From: Neodiprion pinetum
Lineage: Eukaryota > Arthropoda > Insecta > Hymenoptera > Diprionidae
Direction of reading: 5' to 3'
DNA length: 64,000 nucleotides
Assembly (NCBI RefSeq): GCF_021155775.2
Contig: NC_060233.1
Location: forward strand, 20,060,037-20,124,036
This document shows positions 1-11,138 of the stretch, one piece after another. The notes beneath the pieces are model-generated. The model saw nothing but the letters and a program-made list of their open reading frames with translations. It was not told the origin of the DNA and did no database searches. The position numbers were made by a program, and so were the translations under genes. The stretch's first letter is position 1, and the number at the start of each line of letters is the position of its first letter.

Positions 1-55
1 ATGTGAAGGGAAATGTTGTTGAAAATCATCCTCTGAAAGTTCTTTTTCCCGAATT

Positions 56-508
56 CTAGGAGGAATAAATTCCATTTCTATTTGTACAAAGAGTTATTTC
101 GCGATTGTTTGAAGCTAGTGAATTTCTCTCAGTCGAGATAACACTGTTATGAGCTGTAAGAAAGTCTATTCCCAAAATACCTTCATCCGCTATATCTGCT
201 ATAAACACCTTATGTGGAGAGTCGATGCACCCAAAAAGGTTTATTTGGACAGTAACCTGTCTCAAAATCGGGGTCGTCTCTCCAGTGGCTGTTCGCAAAG
301 ATAAAGAGGGAACAATCTGGTCATCGGATTTGAAGAGATCCGATCGAACTACGGTTACTTCCGCGCCGGTGTCTATTACCCATAGACAATCGACGCCATT
401 TACAGTACCACGCGCGTAAAGACCAGACTGTCGTAGACTACTAATTAAAAACTGTTCTTCAAGAGGGCTTTCGCTCCTAACAATCTGCGATGATTTTCGC
501 CCCGACAA
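56..508 (-). pseudogene. Retropepsin (aspartic protease) of LTR element
   Basis: This open frame of about 150 residues contains the aspartic-protease active site DTGA within WVIDTGAEVTVV, and further on ILGIDFL, the usual second signature of retroviral-type proteases. It would cleave the Gag-Pol polyprotein. It has no start codon of its own and overlaps the zinc-knuckle frame (477-722) by about 30 nt in another frame, as expected for Gag-Pro expression by frameshifting, although decay could give the same picture. The frame closes at 56, before any reverse transcriptase. The family assignment is secure from the motif pair; activity is not implied. Confidence 0.8.
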
Positions 509-722
509 ATCGTCTGGAATTAGTTTTTTGACGAGTTCCTCTTGAAGAACTCGACCGAGGATTTGCTTCCCCTATTTCTATATTCTTCTTACGCCAGTTA
601 TAAGAGTTTGGATTCGAGCCTTGCATCGGTTCTCTACTAATTTTTTCAATCAGAAAACAATGATTGGCGACATGGCCTGTTTTTTTACAAAATATACAAG
701 TCAAGCCGGTTTGACTTGTCAT
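477..722 (-). pseudogene. Gag nucleocapsid segment with CCHC zinc knuckle
   Basis: The short frame encodes CIFCKKTGHVANHC, a CX2CX4HX4C zinc knuckle that binds the element's RNA during packaging. A basic, Ser/Arg-rich tail follows and runs into the protease region. It lies just downstream of the gag capsid-like frame 737-1300 but in a different frame, so at least one indel separates them. A single knuckle is common in Ty3/Gypsy Gag proteins. Confidence 0.75.
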
Positions 723-736
723 TACCGCGTTCTTAA

Positions 737-2133
737 TTACACGCTTGTTTTTCTGGTTTTGAAAAGAACCTCGATTTCTTGGTTTAAAATTACTATTGTT
801 ATTTCTCTATAATTTTGAGGCTTTGGCTCCTCCGAGTGTTCAAAACTTCGTCTTTCTGAGGTGTTTTCGGACACCTCAATCTGACGAAGCTTGCTCAACC
901 CAAAATATTGTTTTCTCACTGCCTCCACCTCAAGGGTTTTGGCCGTTGCCTCTCGCAGAGAAGTGAGACCAGATGTCCCAACGGCCATTTCAATTTCTGG
1001 ATCATTGATTGCGTTTAAGAAAGCTTGCGTCGCTAATAAATTACGAGACGGCTCGTGGTCTGGCAAAGCTACTCGAGAAAGCCGTTCAATATCTTGGCTA
1101 AGAGATGCGAGGTCTTCGTCTCGTCCTTGTCTTCTAGTCTGTAGTTGAGCTGTGTACAATTTTGTCAAATAGTCATTTCCGTATCTTAATTTAAGCGCGG
1201 AGCTAATTTTTTCATAATCGGAAATTTCTTCTTCAGATAATGCCGTTAAAACATTCAAAGCCGGCGTTCTAAGACAAGAGGCAAGGCTGTGGGCCCTCAT
1301 GGCGGAGTCCCACTGGTTATGTTTTGCAATTGTATTAAATTGACGTTCATAATCTGCCCATGGAATCTTTCCATCAAAAATCGGCGGTTTTATTTAATTG
1401 ACTTGAATAGGAATAACGACGTTGAACCTGAGGCAGAGGCTCGGAAAAGCCAACCTCATTATTAACTGTTGTTCTACTAATTGGGGATTCATCTATTCCC
1501 CTAATAAAAGGCAGAGACCTTGAGTTTCGAACATCCTGGAACCGTCCTGGATGTTGGACCTGTCGAACAGCGGGAACGGGAACAGGAAAGGGAACAGGAG
1601 AGGAAAGCGGAGTAACGACTCTGGAACCTCGTGGGGTGACGGCCGGTTCTCCTGAGCCGTTCACCTGATGAACAGCCTGAAGAGTTGCCACAGTCGTCCG
1701 GAACAGTTTATGAAGACTAGTCTCGGATCGTTCTTGAGCTTCTCTATCAAGCCTCCGCTGCTCCAACTGAGAGGCAATTTCCCTTTCTCATTGTTCTTGT
1801 TCTCTCTTCGCTGCTTAAACTGAGAGGCAAGCTCCCTTCCTCGTTGTTCTCGTTGCTCTTGAAGCAACTGGACAAGTTGTTGTTGTTGTTGACTAGGCGC
1901 ATCCAGAAGCTGCCCGTTGATGTCGTTCGCCGGCTTCTTGTTGTTGGCTCATAATCTTTAGTAGGTCGATATGTGAGACTGAGACCATCGCAGGGACAGG
2001 TAAAGAGTCCACTGAAGGTGCACAAATTGTCTTGGGAACCCGTGGATTTTACGTGATGGAATGTTCTTCTCCGCCACTTTCCCGACGACGAGATCGTTTC
2101 ATACGACTGTTGCTCATAGTTTATTTCACGCAC
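737..2133 (-). pseudogene. Broken gag (capsid region) of LTR element
   Basis: The best preserved stretch (737-1300) is a helical, charged capsid-like segment that includes RYGNDYLTKLY and LNAINDPEIEMAVG, typical of Gypsy Gag. Further 5', frames at 1374-1766 and 1747-2133 hold Gln/Arg-rich and Ser-rich low-complexity sequence. Successive pieces are out of frame with each other, and the ATG nearest the primer site opens a frame that stops after about 22 codons. This gag is therefore non-functional. Assignment rests on position between primer site and zinc knuckle plus composition. Confidence 0.6.
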
Positions 2134-2162
2134 TGAATAGACTTAATTGAAAAGAAACTCAA

Positions 2163-2181
2163 GATCCCGCTTCTGACACCA
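2163..2181 (-). other. Primer binding site, tRNA-Leu type
   Basis: On the minus strand, TGGTGTCAGAAGCGGGATC lies one base inside the LTR. It is the complement of the 3' end of a tRNA-Leu with CCA added, with a few mismatches expected in the inner part. Its position fixes the inner LTR edge and the orientation of the element. Confidence 0.7.
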
Positions 2182-2182
2182 A

Positions 2183-2464
2183 TGTAACGTACTTTGACGT
2201 TACGGAAAATAAATAAGGATCCGCGAGTTCAATTATCAAGTCAAAGAAATCAAGAGCGTGAATAAAATGTTGTGAAAATGCTTTAATGCGTAATATGTGT
2301 TTCTCGTTTAAAGTCTGAAACAAGACTGTTTTTACAATAATGTTGGTTGACGCAGCAACCTTATTCTTTTGAAAGATATAAGAGGTTTATAAACGTCTTT
2401 TATCTATGATGACTACTAGATCATTAAAGAGGGGGTCAAACGGGTGATTTCACCCTTTGTAACA
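2183..2464 (-). repeat. 5' LTR, 282 bp
   Basis: The plus strand starts TGTAACGTAC and ends CCCTTTGTAACA, so in the element's own sense the LTR begins TGTTACAAAGG and ends GTTACA, the usual TG...CA ends. The inner edge is one base from the primer binding site and the outer edge abuts CR1-like coding sequence. The partner LTR is outside the window, so neither the target duplication nor LTR divergence can be checked. Confidence 0.7.
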
Positions 2465-5075
2465 ATATTAAAATATATTTTTTTTCGGTGTGGGGTTGAT
2501 ACGGTGTTATGTGGGCGTCGCGTCTTAAATCAAATATGAATCTTATTTCATTGTTCACGAGTGTTTCGAGCTTGTTGTTGAGCTCTGAAGTTACATCATT
2601 GTATACCAGGCAACAGTAATCAATTTGTGGGAATAAGAGTGAGACGATCAGTGTAGTTCTTAGTTCCCGTGATAAAACGTTCCTGTGATATTTTTACTCA
2701 TAAAGAGAGAAATTTATTTTCCTGGAGATCAAAACTACGTGTTTCCGCCATGAGAGGTTCGACGACATTATCACACCGAGATTTCGTACTTCATCAACGT
2801 AGGGAAGAACAACGTTGTTGACGACAATTGGAAGAAGACAGGTGACATCGATTCGGCTAATATGGTTATTACTTCCCTGTATTAGGACCTTAGACTTGGA
2901 TAGATTGAGCTTAAACCCATTATCGTTCGCGTAATGAGCAATCACGTTGACATCGTGTGTGATACGAGCGATACCATCATCAAGTTGTGAGGGCAGACAG
3001 CTCAGGTGAATCTGTGTGTCATCTGCAAAAATCATGTGTTTTGTGAATTTTAATTTCTGGCTGATATCGTTGATGAAAAGTGAGAACATAGGCGGACCCA
3101 ACACAGACCCCTGGGGAATTCCAGCGGTTGTTTTCAACCAGACAGAGTGTCCACCATGGTTATCCGCTACAGCTTGCTGCCTGCCCGTTAGATAGGAAAA
3201 TATCCAGTGTAGCACGTTGGACGAAAAGCCAATTTTTTGCAATTTTGTGAGAAGTTTGAAATGTGAGACTGTATCAAATGCTTTACTAAAATCAAACAAC
3301 ACTAGGATTGTCAGCTGTCTCCCATCAACAGCTCGTCGAACATCATGGCATATGCGCAACAAAGCAGTGTGCGTGCTAAAGCCTTGCCTGTAGCCCGATT
3401 GACGCGAGTCAAGTATGTTATTCGCTGAGAGGAAATCATTGATTTGCTTGTGAACTATTTTCTCGTATATCTTAGAGAGTTCACATAAGTTGGCTATTGG
3501 CCTGCAGTCAGACGGAGACAGGGGAGGATTCACCTTCAATAATGGCCGAATGAATGCACGCTTCCATGAAGTCGGAAAACACGATAATCGAAAACAATGG
3601 TTGAACAAGGACGCTAGGATTTCTGCCAAAAGAGGTGGTGTTTTTTGAATCGAGAAAACCGAAACGCTATCCGGGCCAGCAGAATGAGACGAGGAAAACG
3701 AATTGATGATTAGTTGAACGGCATCAGGAGTAGTCGGTACAAACTCAAATTTCGGTTGATCATGCGATTCATTGGCGATAATGTCGTCAAGGACATGTAT
3801 TTCACACGCCGGGGAAGAGCAGGAAATACTCGCGAAGTGTTTATTTAATTCTTCAGGCGAGAAAAAATTGAGCGGAGAAGACGTAGTCGGTTTTACAAGT
3901 CCCAAGTTGGCTAGTTCTCTCCATAATTTAGCAGTGTCAGTGATTGACGAAATTCTTAGCAAATAGAAATTATTCTGAGCTGCCTTTATGTTGTTACTAA
4001 GTTCATCTCTGAATTTTCTGAATGTCGCTAACCCGAGGAGACTACCTGACCTTCTCGCTCGTTTGTAAAGAGAGTTGCGTTTCTTAATACGTGTTTTCAG
4101 ATCTTCGGTTAGCCAAGGCGCATGACGTTTAATAATATTGTACGTTTGCCTCGGAGCATGGATATTCAAGATTGAGGAGACCATAATAGAAAGAGAATTC
4201 GTATAAGAGTCAATATTAAAACTGGACAGAATTGGATTTGAAGATAACGCCTGGCTGGTCCGGAGCTCGACTGAAAACATATTACGAAACGCCAAGTCAT
4301 CGAATCTCTTGAAATTGCGCCGAGAGATCGTACGATTTAAAATAGGTGGTGATTCGAACTGATAGACCGATTCGATCAAGTCATGCCCGGCGATAAACGG
4401 AGCGTCAGACTTGGAGAATGACACTTTCTTGGAAGAAGAATCAATAATAAAAACATCAAGCCAAGAGTGGGATGTGTTCGTGTGAAAAGTGGCACTGGAT
4501 TCTATTATGTGCGATGATTTAGATGAAGAACATTCTCTTTGAAACTCCGCCTCGTAACCCGAACTCAAAAGATTGCAGTTCAGATTACCACTGATGATTA
4601 TATTTCTATACGCGAACGCAAACTGATCGAAAACAGAGAAAAAATCGGCAAATAAGAACCCCTTAGGTCTTCTATACATCGAGGTAAACATAAGAGATTC
4701 CTTGTTTTGGCAGCGTAATTCCAGGATAATGTATTCTGATGCATTTGAAAATTGGTTCAGTGAAGCGGCTAAGATCTTTACAGTAAGAGATTCATGAATA
4801 TAGCATGCCACTCCACCTCCCCGTTTTCCGTGCCTGTCGTTCCTTATGAGTAAGTAATTATCTAGTTGAACCAGATCATCGTGTATTAGAGGATGCAGCC
4901 AAGTCTCGGATATTGAGATGATATGATGGCTGTGGTTAGATAAGTGAGCTCGGACAAGATCGATGCTACCTAATAGGGAGTTCGCTTTAAAATGCGCAAT
5001 GTTGAGATTAACGTGAGACGAGTTAGTTTCTAGCAGTGGTGATGTAACGTTGTCGTTGGAAGACTTCGATTTCAG
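2465..5075 (-). pseudogene. CR1-like ORF2: endonuclease and reverse transcriptase, copy 1
   Basis: The N-terminal half is an AP-type endonuclease that would nick target DNA, followed by a reverse transcriptase with IPQGSVLGP and FADDTQ (about 3018-3032, minus strand). The frame is open from just after the ORF1 stop to 2465 apart from one TAA at 2694-2696. The endonuclease motif normally reading GDLNCDL is GNLNCNLL here, so an acidic metal ligand is lost. Near 2490 about 10 residues are missing compared with copy 2, and the LTR insertion then removes the C-terminus. The palm motif is intact, but this copy cannot be autonomous. Confidence 0.85.
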
Positions 5076-5078
5076 TCA
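5073..5078 (-). promoter_or_regulatory. ORF1 stop in ORF2 frame, TGA-CTG
   Basis: The ORF1 stop TGA is followed directly by CTG, and the same frame then stays open into the endonuclease (88 codons to the first recognisable block, without a stop). No ATG lies at the ORF2 start. UGA-C, and especially UGA-CUA, is a known leaky stop context, for example in alphaviruses, so read-through is a reasonable inference. The same layout occurs in the other three copies. Confidence 0.6.
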
Positions 5079-6137
5079 TGTGACTGAGTCCAAGTCACTC
5101 TCGGCATTGATTTGGATAATTTCGGTTTTTTCACCCCTTCGAACGTAAATATTCTCAGCCTTCGGCCATACGAACTTGTGGCCAAGTTCTTTTGCTTTCG
5201 ATTTTGTGCGACGCAGCAAGTTGTAGGTCGCTGACGGCAGGAATTCGTTGATGAAGATGTTTCCTTTTCTATTGAGTGCGAAAACTTCATTGATGGATAA
5301 CTTTTTTTTCTCACGTCTTTTCTGGATGATAAAATCGCGAACTCTTGATGACTTTCGTGAAACAATCAGAGTCCACAAAGAGGCTTGAGTCGTAGTGGGC
5401 GTATGCGGACGTTTCCCATCAGCCAAATGCTGTTTCGAAGGTATTTGTCGTATTTCAAGAACGTCGCTAGTTAATCCGGGAATTCCGAGTGCCTTAAAAA
5501 TCCTGTCGACTATTGTGTTCGTTGTATCTGTGATATCAATCGGCAGTCCAGATATCGTGATCTCCGCGCTCGTGTTGTTGGAATCGTTATTGGTAAGACG
5601 ATTCGACAGTAAGTTGACTTGCTACTTGAGTCCAGAGTTTTCTTCCCGGATCGTTTGAATGTCCACCTTTGTCGCTTCGGAATTGAGTTCTCGTGTCCCG
5701 ATACGATTGTGGAGCGTTTCGTACGACGATGAAAAAACTGAAACGTCAACACGAAGTTCGGAAATATTTTACTCTACACTCGAGATTGACGTTTGAAGGC
5801 ATTTAAATTGGCCGGTGTTGACTGTGCTCATCGATTCTAGTTGACGCATGAGATCCTCTAGGGTGATTTTGTCGTGAGATCCTGTGTCATCTAACACTTC
5901 CTTGTGCGTTGGAGGATCGATTGATGTATGGCTCTTTATAGGTGACCGTGGGCTGGTTGTGGAACGCTGCATAACGCAAGGTTCGCAGTAGACACTGTCT
6001 AATGAATTCGCGCCAACGGGGTTGTACCCTAGTCTGTTTGTGGCACACTCGGCATGGATTATGGCACCACAATCACCCATGCAATCGACAGTATTCAGTC
6101 CTCTCGTCGTTTTGTTGCAGACCGAGCAGCGCGACAT
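5076..6137 (-). pseudogene. CR1-like ORF1: PHD-like finger plus FP25K-like domain, copy 1
   Basis: ORF1 proteins of this group bind the element RNA. Residues 1-50 form a Cys/His-rich PHD-like finger (CSVCNKT ... CEPC), followed by a helical coiled-coil-like stretch. An RRM-like segment starts near ITISGLPIDI, and the C-terminal 100 residues resemble the C-terminal domain of baculoviral FP25K (INEFLPSATYNLLRRTKSKA). The ATG at 6137 is the first Met before the finger. Two in-frame stops (TAA 5769-5771 and a TAG near 5621) interrupt an otherwise single frame of 354 codons, and the natural TGA is at 5076-5078. Confidence 0.75.
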
Positions 6138-6840
6138 TATAAATTATAAGTAAGTCTCTAATGATGGTTCAATATATGTGAGTTAGTTTTTCATGACACG
6201 AAGAGTTAAAGATACGAAAAAAACATCGTCACACACACTGTAATGTGCTCCATATAAGTAAACATTGAACAGCAAAAGAGTTAAAAGGTCCAAGTCACTA
6301 TACACTACACGCACTGAATGCTGTTAGTGTGAGAATGTTTGTCAGCAACAAGAGATCGACATACGTACACGCCCACACACGATCATGAGCCCGCGTAATC
6401 TCAAGCGCGGAAATTTCGATAACTCACACTCATGATACTGGTTTCACGGTTTAAACGTTAAGCTGGTCACGACCTAGCTGCGAGGGGCACCAGCAACAGG
6501 ATTGTTTATTATAAGTCTATGTACACAATACGTTTACTCAGAGTTATGCACATTCAAACCCTTTGAATGTGTCATACTGATCGTTACACAATAAAGACGT
6601 CTGCGCAGTAAATCGGCGCATGGCATTGTAGAAAACGTTTATCGCGAGATTGAAACAGGAAAGTGGAAAAACTTGATAACGGTCTGAAAAATGCACTCGC
6701 GAGTCAGAAATTACGGCTACTGATAAGTTCTTGGATTCGGCATTTGATGAGCCATAGAAAATAAAAAACTGATCCCTCTTTCTCGTGTGAATTGAACGAG
6801 TTTACAGAGGTCGACGTGATGTTCGTCAAACCGCTAAGGC
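6138..6840 (-). other. 5' leader of CR1-like copy 1 and unassigned sequence
   Basis: About 700 bases without a credible gene. The part next to ORF1 should be the 5' untranslated region of copy 1, but I cannot fix its 5' end. The stretch 6480-6840 has no motif I recognise and leads into a GA microsatellite. Confidence 0.4.
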
Positions 6841-6901
<61 letters not shown>

Positions 6902-6915
6902 TAGATATAGATAGA
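6841..6915. repeat. (GA)n then (GATA)n microsatellite
   Basis: A nearly pure GA tract followed by GATA units. In the sense of the minus-strand copy 2 it reads as ATCT then CT repeats directly after that element's 3' hairpin, so it probably grew from the element's microsatellite-like 3' end. Confidence 0.85.
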
Positions 6916-6974
6916 TATTTTATTATGCCCTGGAATACTTTGGGGCAAGAGAAAAACTACGTATAAAATATTAA

Positions 6975-7260
6975 TCATATACACAAGTATAAAAGTAAAA
7001 TAAAATTAAATAAAATAAAATAAAATATAATATAATATACAATAAAATAAAATAAAACAAAATAAAATAAAATGAAATAAAATAAAATAAAATAAAATAA
7101 AATAAAATAAAATAAAATAAAATATAATATAAAATATGAAATAATAAATTTTAGTTAGAATCAAGTAAAGTGAGTAGATTAAATGAAAAACACAATCAAA
7201 TAAGCAAAATAAAATAAAACAAAATAAACTAGCACTACGCTATACTATAACTTAGGTAGT
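6975..7260. repeat. A/T-rich 3' UTR with (TAAAA)n units
   Basis: About 280 bp made mostly of TAAAA units (TTTTA in the sense of copy 2), in the 3' UTR of CR1-like copy 2 after the ORF2 stop at 7272. No gene is present. Confidence 0.8.
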
Positions 7261-7271
7261 ATAAAGATAGG

Positions 7272-10184
7272 TTAATTAATCGGGCTAGCTAGGGCAGAAA
7301 CCTCATTAGATAAGAAGTACTCATACACCTTAGCCTTGAAAACAGCACATGAGGACGAGGAAGTAATGTCAGGAGGAAGAGAATGCCATAGGTAAACAGC
7401 AGTGAGATGGAAGGAGTTGCGGTAAATGCAAGTTCTATGTAGCGGAATATGAAAAGTATTAGCCATGCCCAGACGTGACGAATGACGAGTATAATCATGA
7501 TGTAAGGGAAATAGTTCACGTAAGTACGACGGGGCATGGTTATGCAGAATATTATAAGTAACTATAGCTACAAAGTACTTCCTCCTGTTTGAGACTGACA
7601 ACCACTTCAACCGTAATCGATACGGGGTGATATGTACATCACCACGTAGATCAAAAATGAATCGTATCGCACTGTTTACTAATCGCTGAAGTTTTAAGTC
7701 AAGCTCGTTTGACAAATCATTATAAACAACACAACAATAGTCGAGTAAAGGAAAAATTAGAGTAGAGACTAATTTTATGCGAAGTTCAGTTGACAGCGAG
7801 TTCTTGTGATATTTTAATCTGTGAAGTGTGAAATTCACTTTGCGAGATATTGTTGTTACATGACTAGCCCAAGAAAGATTTGCTTGGAATATAACTCCCA
7901 GATTACGAGCCTCTAGTACATAAGGTATAGAGGTCTGATTAATTGCCATGACCGGCAATAGTTTAAAATCGATGGACTGAACGTTTGCTCCACTACCACA
8001 AATCATAACAGAAGACTTCGCTAAATTTAATTTAAGGCTATTTTCATTCGAATACTCAGATATCTGGTTGATATCATATAGTATCTTAGCTAACCCTACA
8101 TTGAGCTCTGACCGGTGACAGCTCAAGTAGATTTGAGTATCATCAGCAAACACTATGTGGTCGGAATACTTGAGAGAAGCACCTATGTCGTTGATGAAGA
8201 TAGAAAACAATAAGGCTCCTAATACAGAGCCTTGTGGAACACCGGATGTGATAGGAAGCCAGTTCAAAATATTTGTCTTATCTATGACAGTCTGAGTTCT
8301 ACCAGTGAGATAGGAGTAAACCCAGCTCAGAGACGATTCGGAAAAACCAATGTCACAGAGCTTTTTCAGCAGAATGGAATGAGAGATCGTGTCAAAGGCT
8401 TTGCTGAAGTCAAAGAGAACTAAAATAGTGACACGTCCATCATCAGCAGACTTTCTAATGTCATGGCAAAGGCGAAGCAAGGCTGTCTGTGTACTGTGAG
8501 CTGTGCGATACCCTGATTGGCGAGAATCCAAAATATTATAGTATGTAAGATATTTAATGATCTGATTATGAGCAATCTTTTCATAGATTTTGGAGAGTTC
8601 GCACAAGTTCGCAATTGGTCGAGTATCCGAAGGAGACAAAGGTGTATTTTGTTTTGACAAAGGTCTAATAAATGATCGTTTCCAACTCGCCGGAAAGAAC
8701 GAGTTGTCAAAGCAGGAATTGAACAATTTCTGTAAGAAAGGAACCAGCAATGGAGCTGCTTTTTTAATAATGAAAGAAGAAATACCGTCAGGTCCAGTCG
8801 AATGAGAATTAGAGATATAGGACATAATTAACCGGAGTACATCATTCTCCGTTACATGCTCAAACTGAAACAGATGATTCGAGATATCAACATGGCTTTT
8901 AATTGACTGCAATTCACCTTTAGAACAAGCTGGTAAGGAACTAGAGATTGAGGAATAATAAGAGTTCAGTTGATCAGGCGTGAAAAAATTAAGAGGGGAG
9001 GTTGACGATGTTTTAACTAGTCCAAGGGTCGCAAGCTCCTTCCATAGTTTGTTAACATTGTTAACATTGGCTAGTCTAGTAAAGTTGTACTCACTTTTCA
9101 CACGTTTCAACTCAGACGTCAACTCGTCTCTGAATTTCCGATAAATTGCATACCCTAATAGGCTATTAGCCCTTTTTGCTTGTTTATAAAGGGCGTTGCG
9201 TTTTCTAATACGCAATTTTAATTCTGGTGTGAGCCATGGTGCAATAGGCTTGCGTACAATAAAATTCTTGAAAGGAGCATGAATGCCAAGAGCTTAAAGT
9301 AAGATACCTTCTAAGGCCTTAAGAAACACGTTAATATCATCAGAGATTGAGGAATTTGTGGGTACAAGCTCTACTATCTTAACAAGAGATAATTCCACAG
9401 TTGTATTGAATGCACTAACGTCAAAATTCTTGGAGTTGCGGCGAACTATCATTTGGTCAGGATTCTGCGGTGTAATAAAGGCATACGAGAGTTCAAGAAG
9501 GTCATGCCCTGCAATAAATGGTGTTTCAGACTTTGTGAAGGCAATGTTTTTGTCACTACTATCAATAATTATGATATCAATAAGCGTATCGGACGTGGAT
9601 GTATGATGCGTCGCTTCGGATTCAACCACGTATAATGATAGAGAAGAAACCATCTCACTAAGATATCTAGATTCAACAGAGTTAGACAAAAGATCACAAT
9701 TCAGATCACCAGCAATTATGACATTTTTGAAGGAATGACTAAACTCGCAGAAAGTGTTTATATAGTCAGTGAATAGTTTACTTTTGGGTGGCCTGTACAT
9801 GGACGTGAATAATATAGAGTCCTGGTTAGGATAGTGTATGTCAAGCAGGAGAAACTAAGGTTGATTAGAATACAAACAGGGTGAAGCTGCTAATAGATTG
9901 GCTTTCAATGACTCATGAATATAACACGCAACACCTCCACATCCCTTTCCTATTCTATCATGACGAATTATAAAATAGTTCGGAATCTTGACAAGATCAT
10001 TAGAAATTTCAGGCTTGAGCCATGTTTCAGATATAGAAATAACGTGATAAAAATGTTCGCTAAGATATGATTTGATGTAGTCAATGTGGCCCAATAACGA
10101 GTTTGCATTAAATTGACAGATTTTCAAGGACGTAGCACTATCATGCAATCTCACTGCTTTTCGAGAGTTCCGTACACGATTTAG
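7272..10184 (-). pseudogene. CR1-like ORF2: endonuclease and reverse transcriptase, copy 2
   Basis: A frame of 971 codons continuous with ORF1. The AP endonuclease begins with ICQFNANSLLGHID and keeps AGDLNCDLL, but has AGHDL where most relatives have SDHDL. The reverse transcriptase has VPQGSVLGALLFS and FADDTQIYLS (about 8137-8151). The C-terminal tail includes RKYFVAIVTYN and ends naturally at 7272. Only two in-frame stops, at 9855-9857 and 9294-9296, interrupt it; the frame is otherwise uninterrupted, so this copy died recently. It would copy the element RNA by target-primed reverse transcription. Confidence 0.9.
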
Positions 10185-10187
10185 TCA
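10182..10187 (-). promoter_or_regulatory. ORF1 stop in ORF2 frame, TGA-CTA
   Basis: TGA-CTA is the best-known stop read-through hexamer. After it the same frame runs on for 109 codons, through the start of the endonuclease, before the first damage stop. The only near-start codon is a GTG ten codons in; no ATG precedes the conserved endonuclease block. Confidence 0.65.
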
Positions 10188-11138
10188 ACCTAATTTGTCT
10201 AGATCAGCCTCAGAGGTGATGCGAATAGGCTGAGATCCATCTTGCTTACGTGCGTAGATCTGACCCTTCCTAGACCATACATATTTCCAATTTCTGTCAG
10301 ACGCGATCTTTTTAGTTTTGCGCAACAAATTATAAGTGTTTGGGTGAAGAAACTCGTTGACAAAAATATTGCCACGCTTATCACATGCAAAAACATCACT
10401 AACCGCTAATACGCCGTGCGAACGCTTTTTCCTTATAATATGGCTACTGATCTGTGAGGATTTAAAGAAGACAATAAATGATTTTGATGCCTCACTAGTG
10501 TTAACCCGCTCAGGATTTTGGCTCGAAGGAGCTCTGCGGGTGATTAGACGAATGTCGAGTATGTCAGAAGCGAGTTCAGGGACACCAAGCACAGTCAGAA
10601 CTTCGGTAACGACTTCTAATGGATTATCAGTAACTGTGAATGGTATACCAGCAATGGTGATCTGGGCAGAGGAGTTGACAGGTGTATTGGTTAATGAATC
10701 TCGTAGAGAATCAATTTCCCTATTAAGTAGCACGTTGCTGGCCTCTAATTGTGCTATTCTGTCACCTTGATCACTCACAGTTTTAACAATATTTTCGATA
10801 GCATTAAGCTTAGATGCCATATTAGAGTTAAATGTATTTTGACAGTTGATAAAAGCATTAAGTGTATCTACATTTTTGTTTGGAAGGGCTGCTATCGAGT
10901 CAAGAGTTCTACCCGATTGAGACATGACTGGTGTATCAACAATACAATTTAACTGCTCTCTGATATTTTGAGTACTACTCAATGGCTTGTTACCAAGATT
11001 TTTATAACAACAGGGACTAGAGTTTCTACTACTCGTATAGTATCTATAACACCCTGGATGGAAACTTTTTGAGCAGTCTACACACCTGAGTTTTTCACCG
11101 GCTACAAGCCGTTTGCACTTAAAGCAAGTGTCAGACAT
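10185..11138 (-). CDS. CR1-like ORF1, intact 317 aa: PHD-like finger, coiled coil, FP25K-like C-terminus
   Basis: An uninterrupted frame from ATG at 11138 to TGA at 10185. Residues 1-45 form a PHD-like zinc finger (CFKCKR ... CVDCSKSFHPGC). Residues 90-150 are heptad-rich and probably trimerise or dimerise. Residues 155-205 are RRM-like (AQITIAGIPFTV). The last 100 residues match the FP25K-type C-terminal domain (VNEFLHPNTYNLLRKTKKI, ending TSEADLDKLG). The protein should be a nucleic-acid chaperone that coats element RNA. Because the TGA is followed by CTA in the ORF2 frame, a longer ORF1-ORF2 fusion is possible. Confidence 0.85.
   Translation of the reverse strand: MSDTCFKCKRLVAGEKLRCVDCSKSFHPGCYRYYTSSRNSSPCCYKNLGNKPLSSTQNIREQLNCIVDTPVMSQSGRTLDSIAALPNKNVDTLNAFINCQNTFNSNMASKLNAIENIVKTVSDQGDRIAQLEASNVLLNREIDSLRDSLTNTPVNSSAQITIAGIPFTVTDNPLEVVTEVLTVLGVPELASDILDIRLITRRAPSSQNPERVNTSEASKSFIVFFKSSQISSHIIRKKRSHGVLAVSDVFACDKRGNIFVNEFLHPNTYNLLRKTKKIASDRNWKYVWSRKGQIYARKQDGSQPIRITSEADLDKLG

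Larger units (their letters stand above)
1..2464 (-). mobile_element. Ty3/Gypsy-type LTR retrotransposon, 5' part
   Basis: Read on the minus strand, the order is LTR (2464-2183), primer binding site, gag, CCHC nucleocapsid and retropepsin; pol would lie to the left of the window. The gag-NC-PR order and the single-knuckle nucleocapsid fit Ty3/Gypsy, but the clade cannot be fixed without the reverse transcriptase. Gag is broken by frameshifts and stops, so the copy is dead. The LTR abuts the remaining ORF2 of a CR1-like element at 2465, so this is a nested insertion and the younger of the two. Confidence 0.8.
2465..6480 (-). mobile_element. CR1-like non-LTR element, copy 1
   Basis: This minus-strand element has ORF1 (6137-5076) and ORF2 (5075-2465) in one continuous reading frame. 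It is cut at its 3' side by the LTR element at 2464. The clade assignment (CR1/Daphne/L2 group of the Jockey superfamily) comes from the AP endonuclease-RT architecture, the RT motif set and an ORF1 with a PHD-like zinc finger. The 5' boundary, near 6480, is approximate. Confidence 0.75.

Noticed and set aside
7289..7537. 82-codon hydrophobic frame near the end of CR1-like copy 2
   Set aside because: Alternative frame of the RT C-terminus; the real frame is conserved with the other copies.
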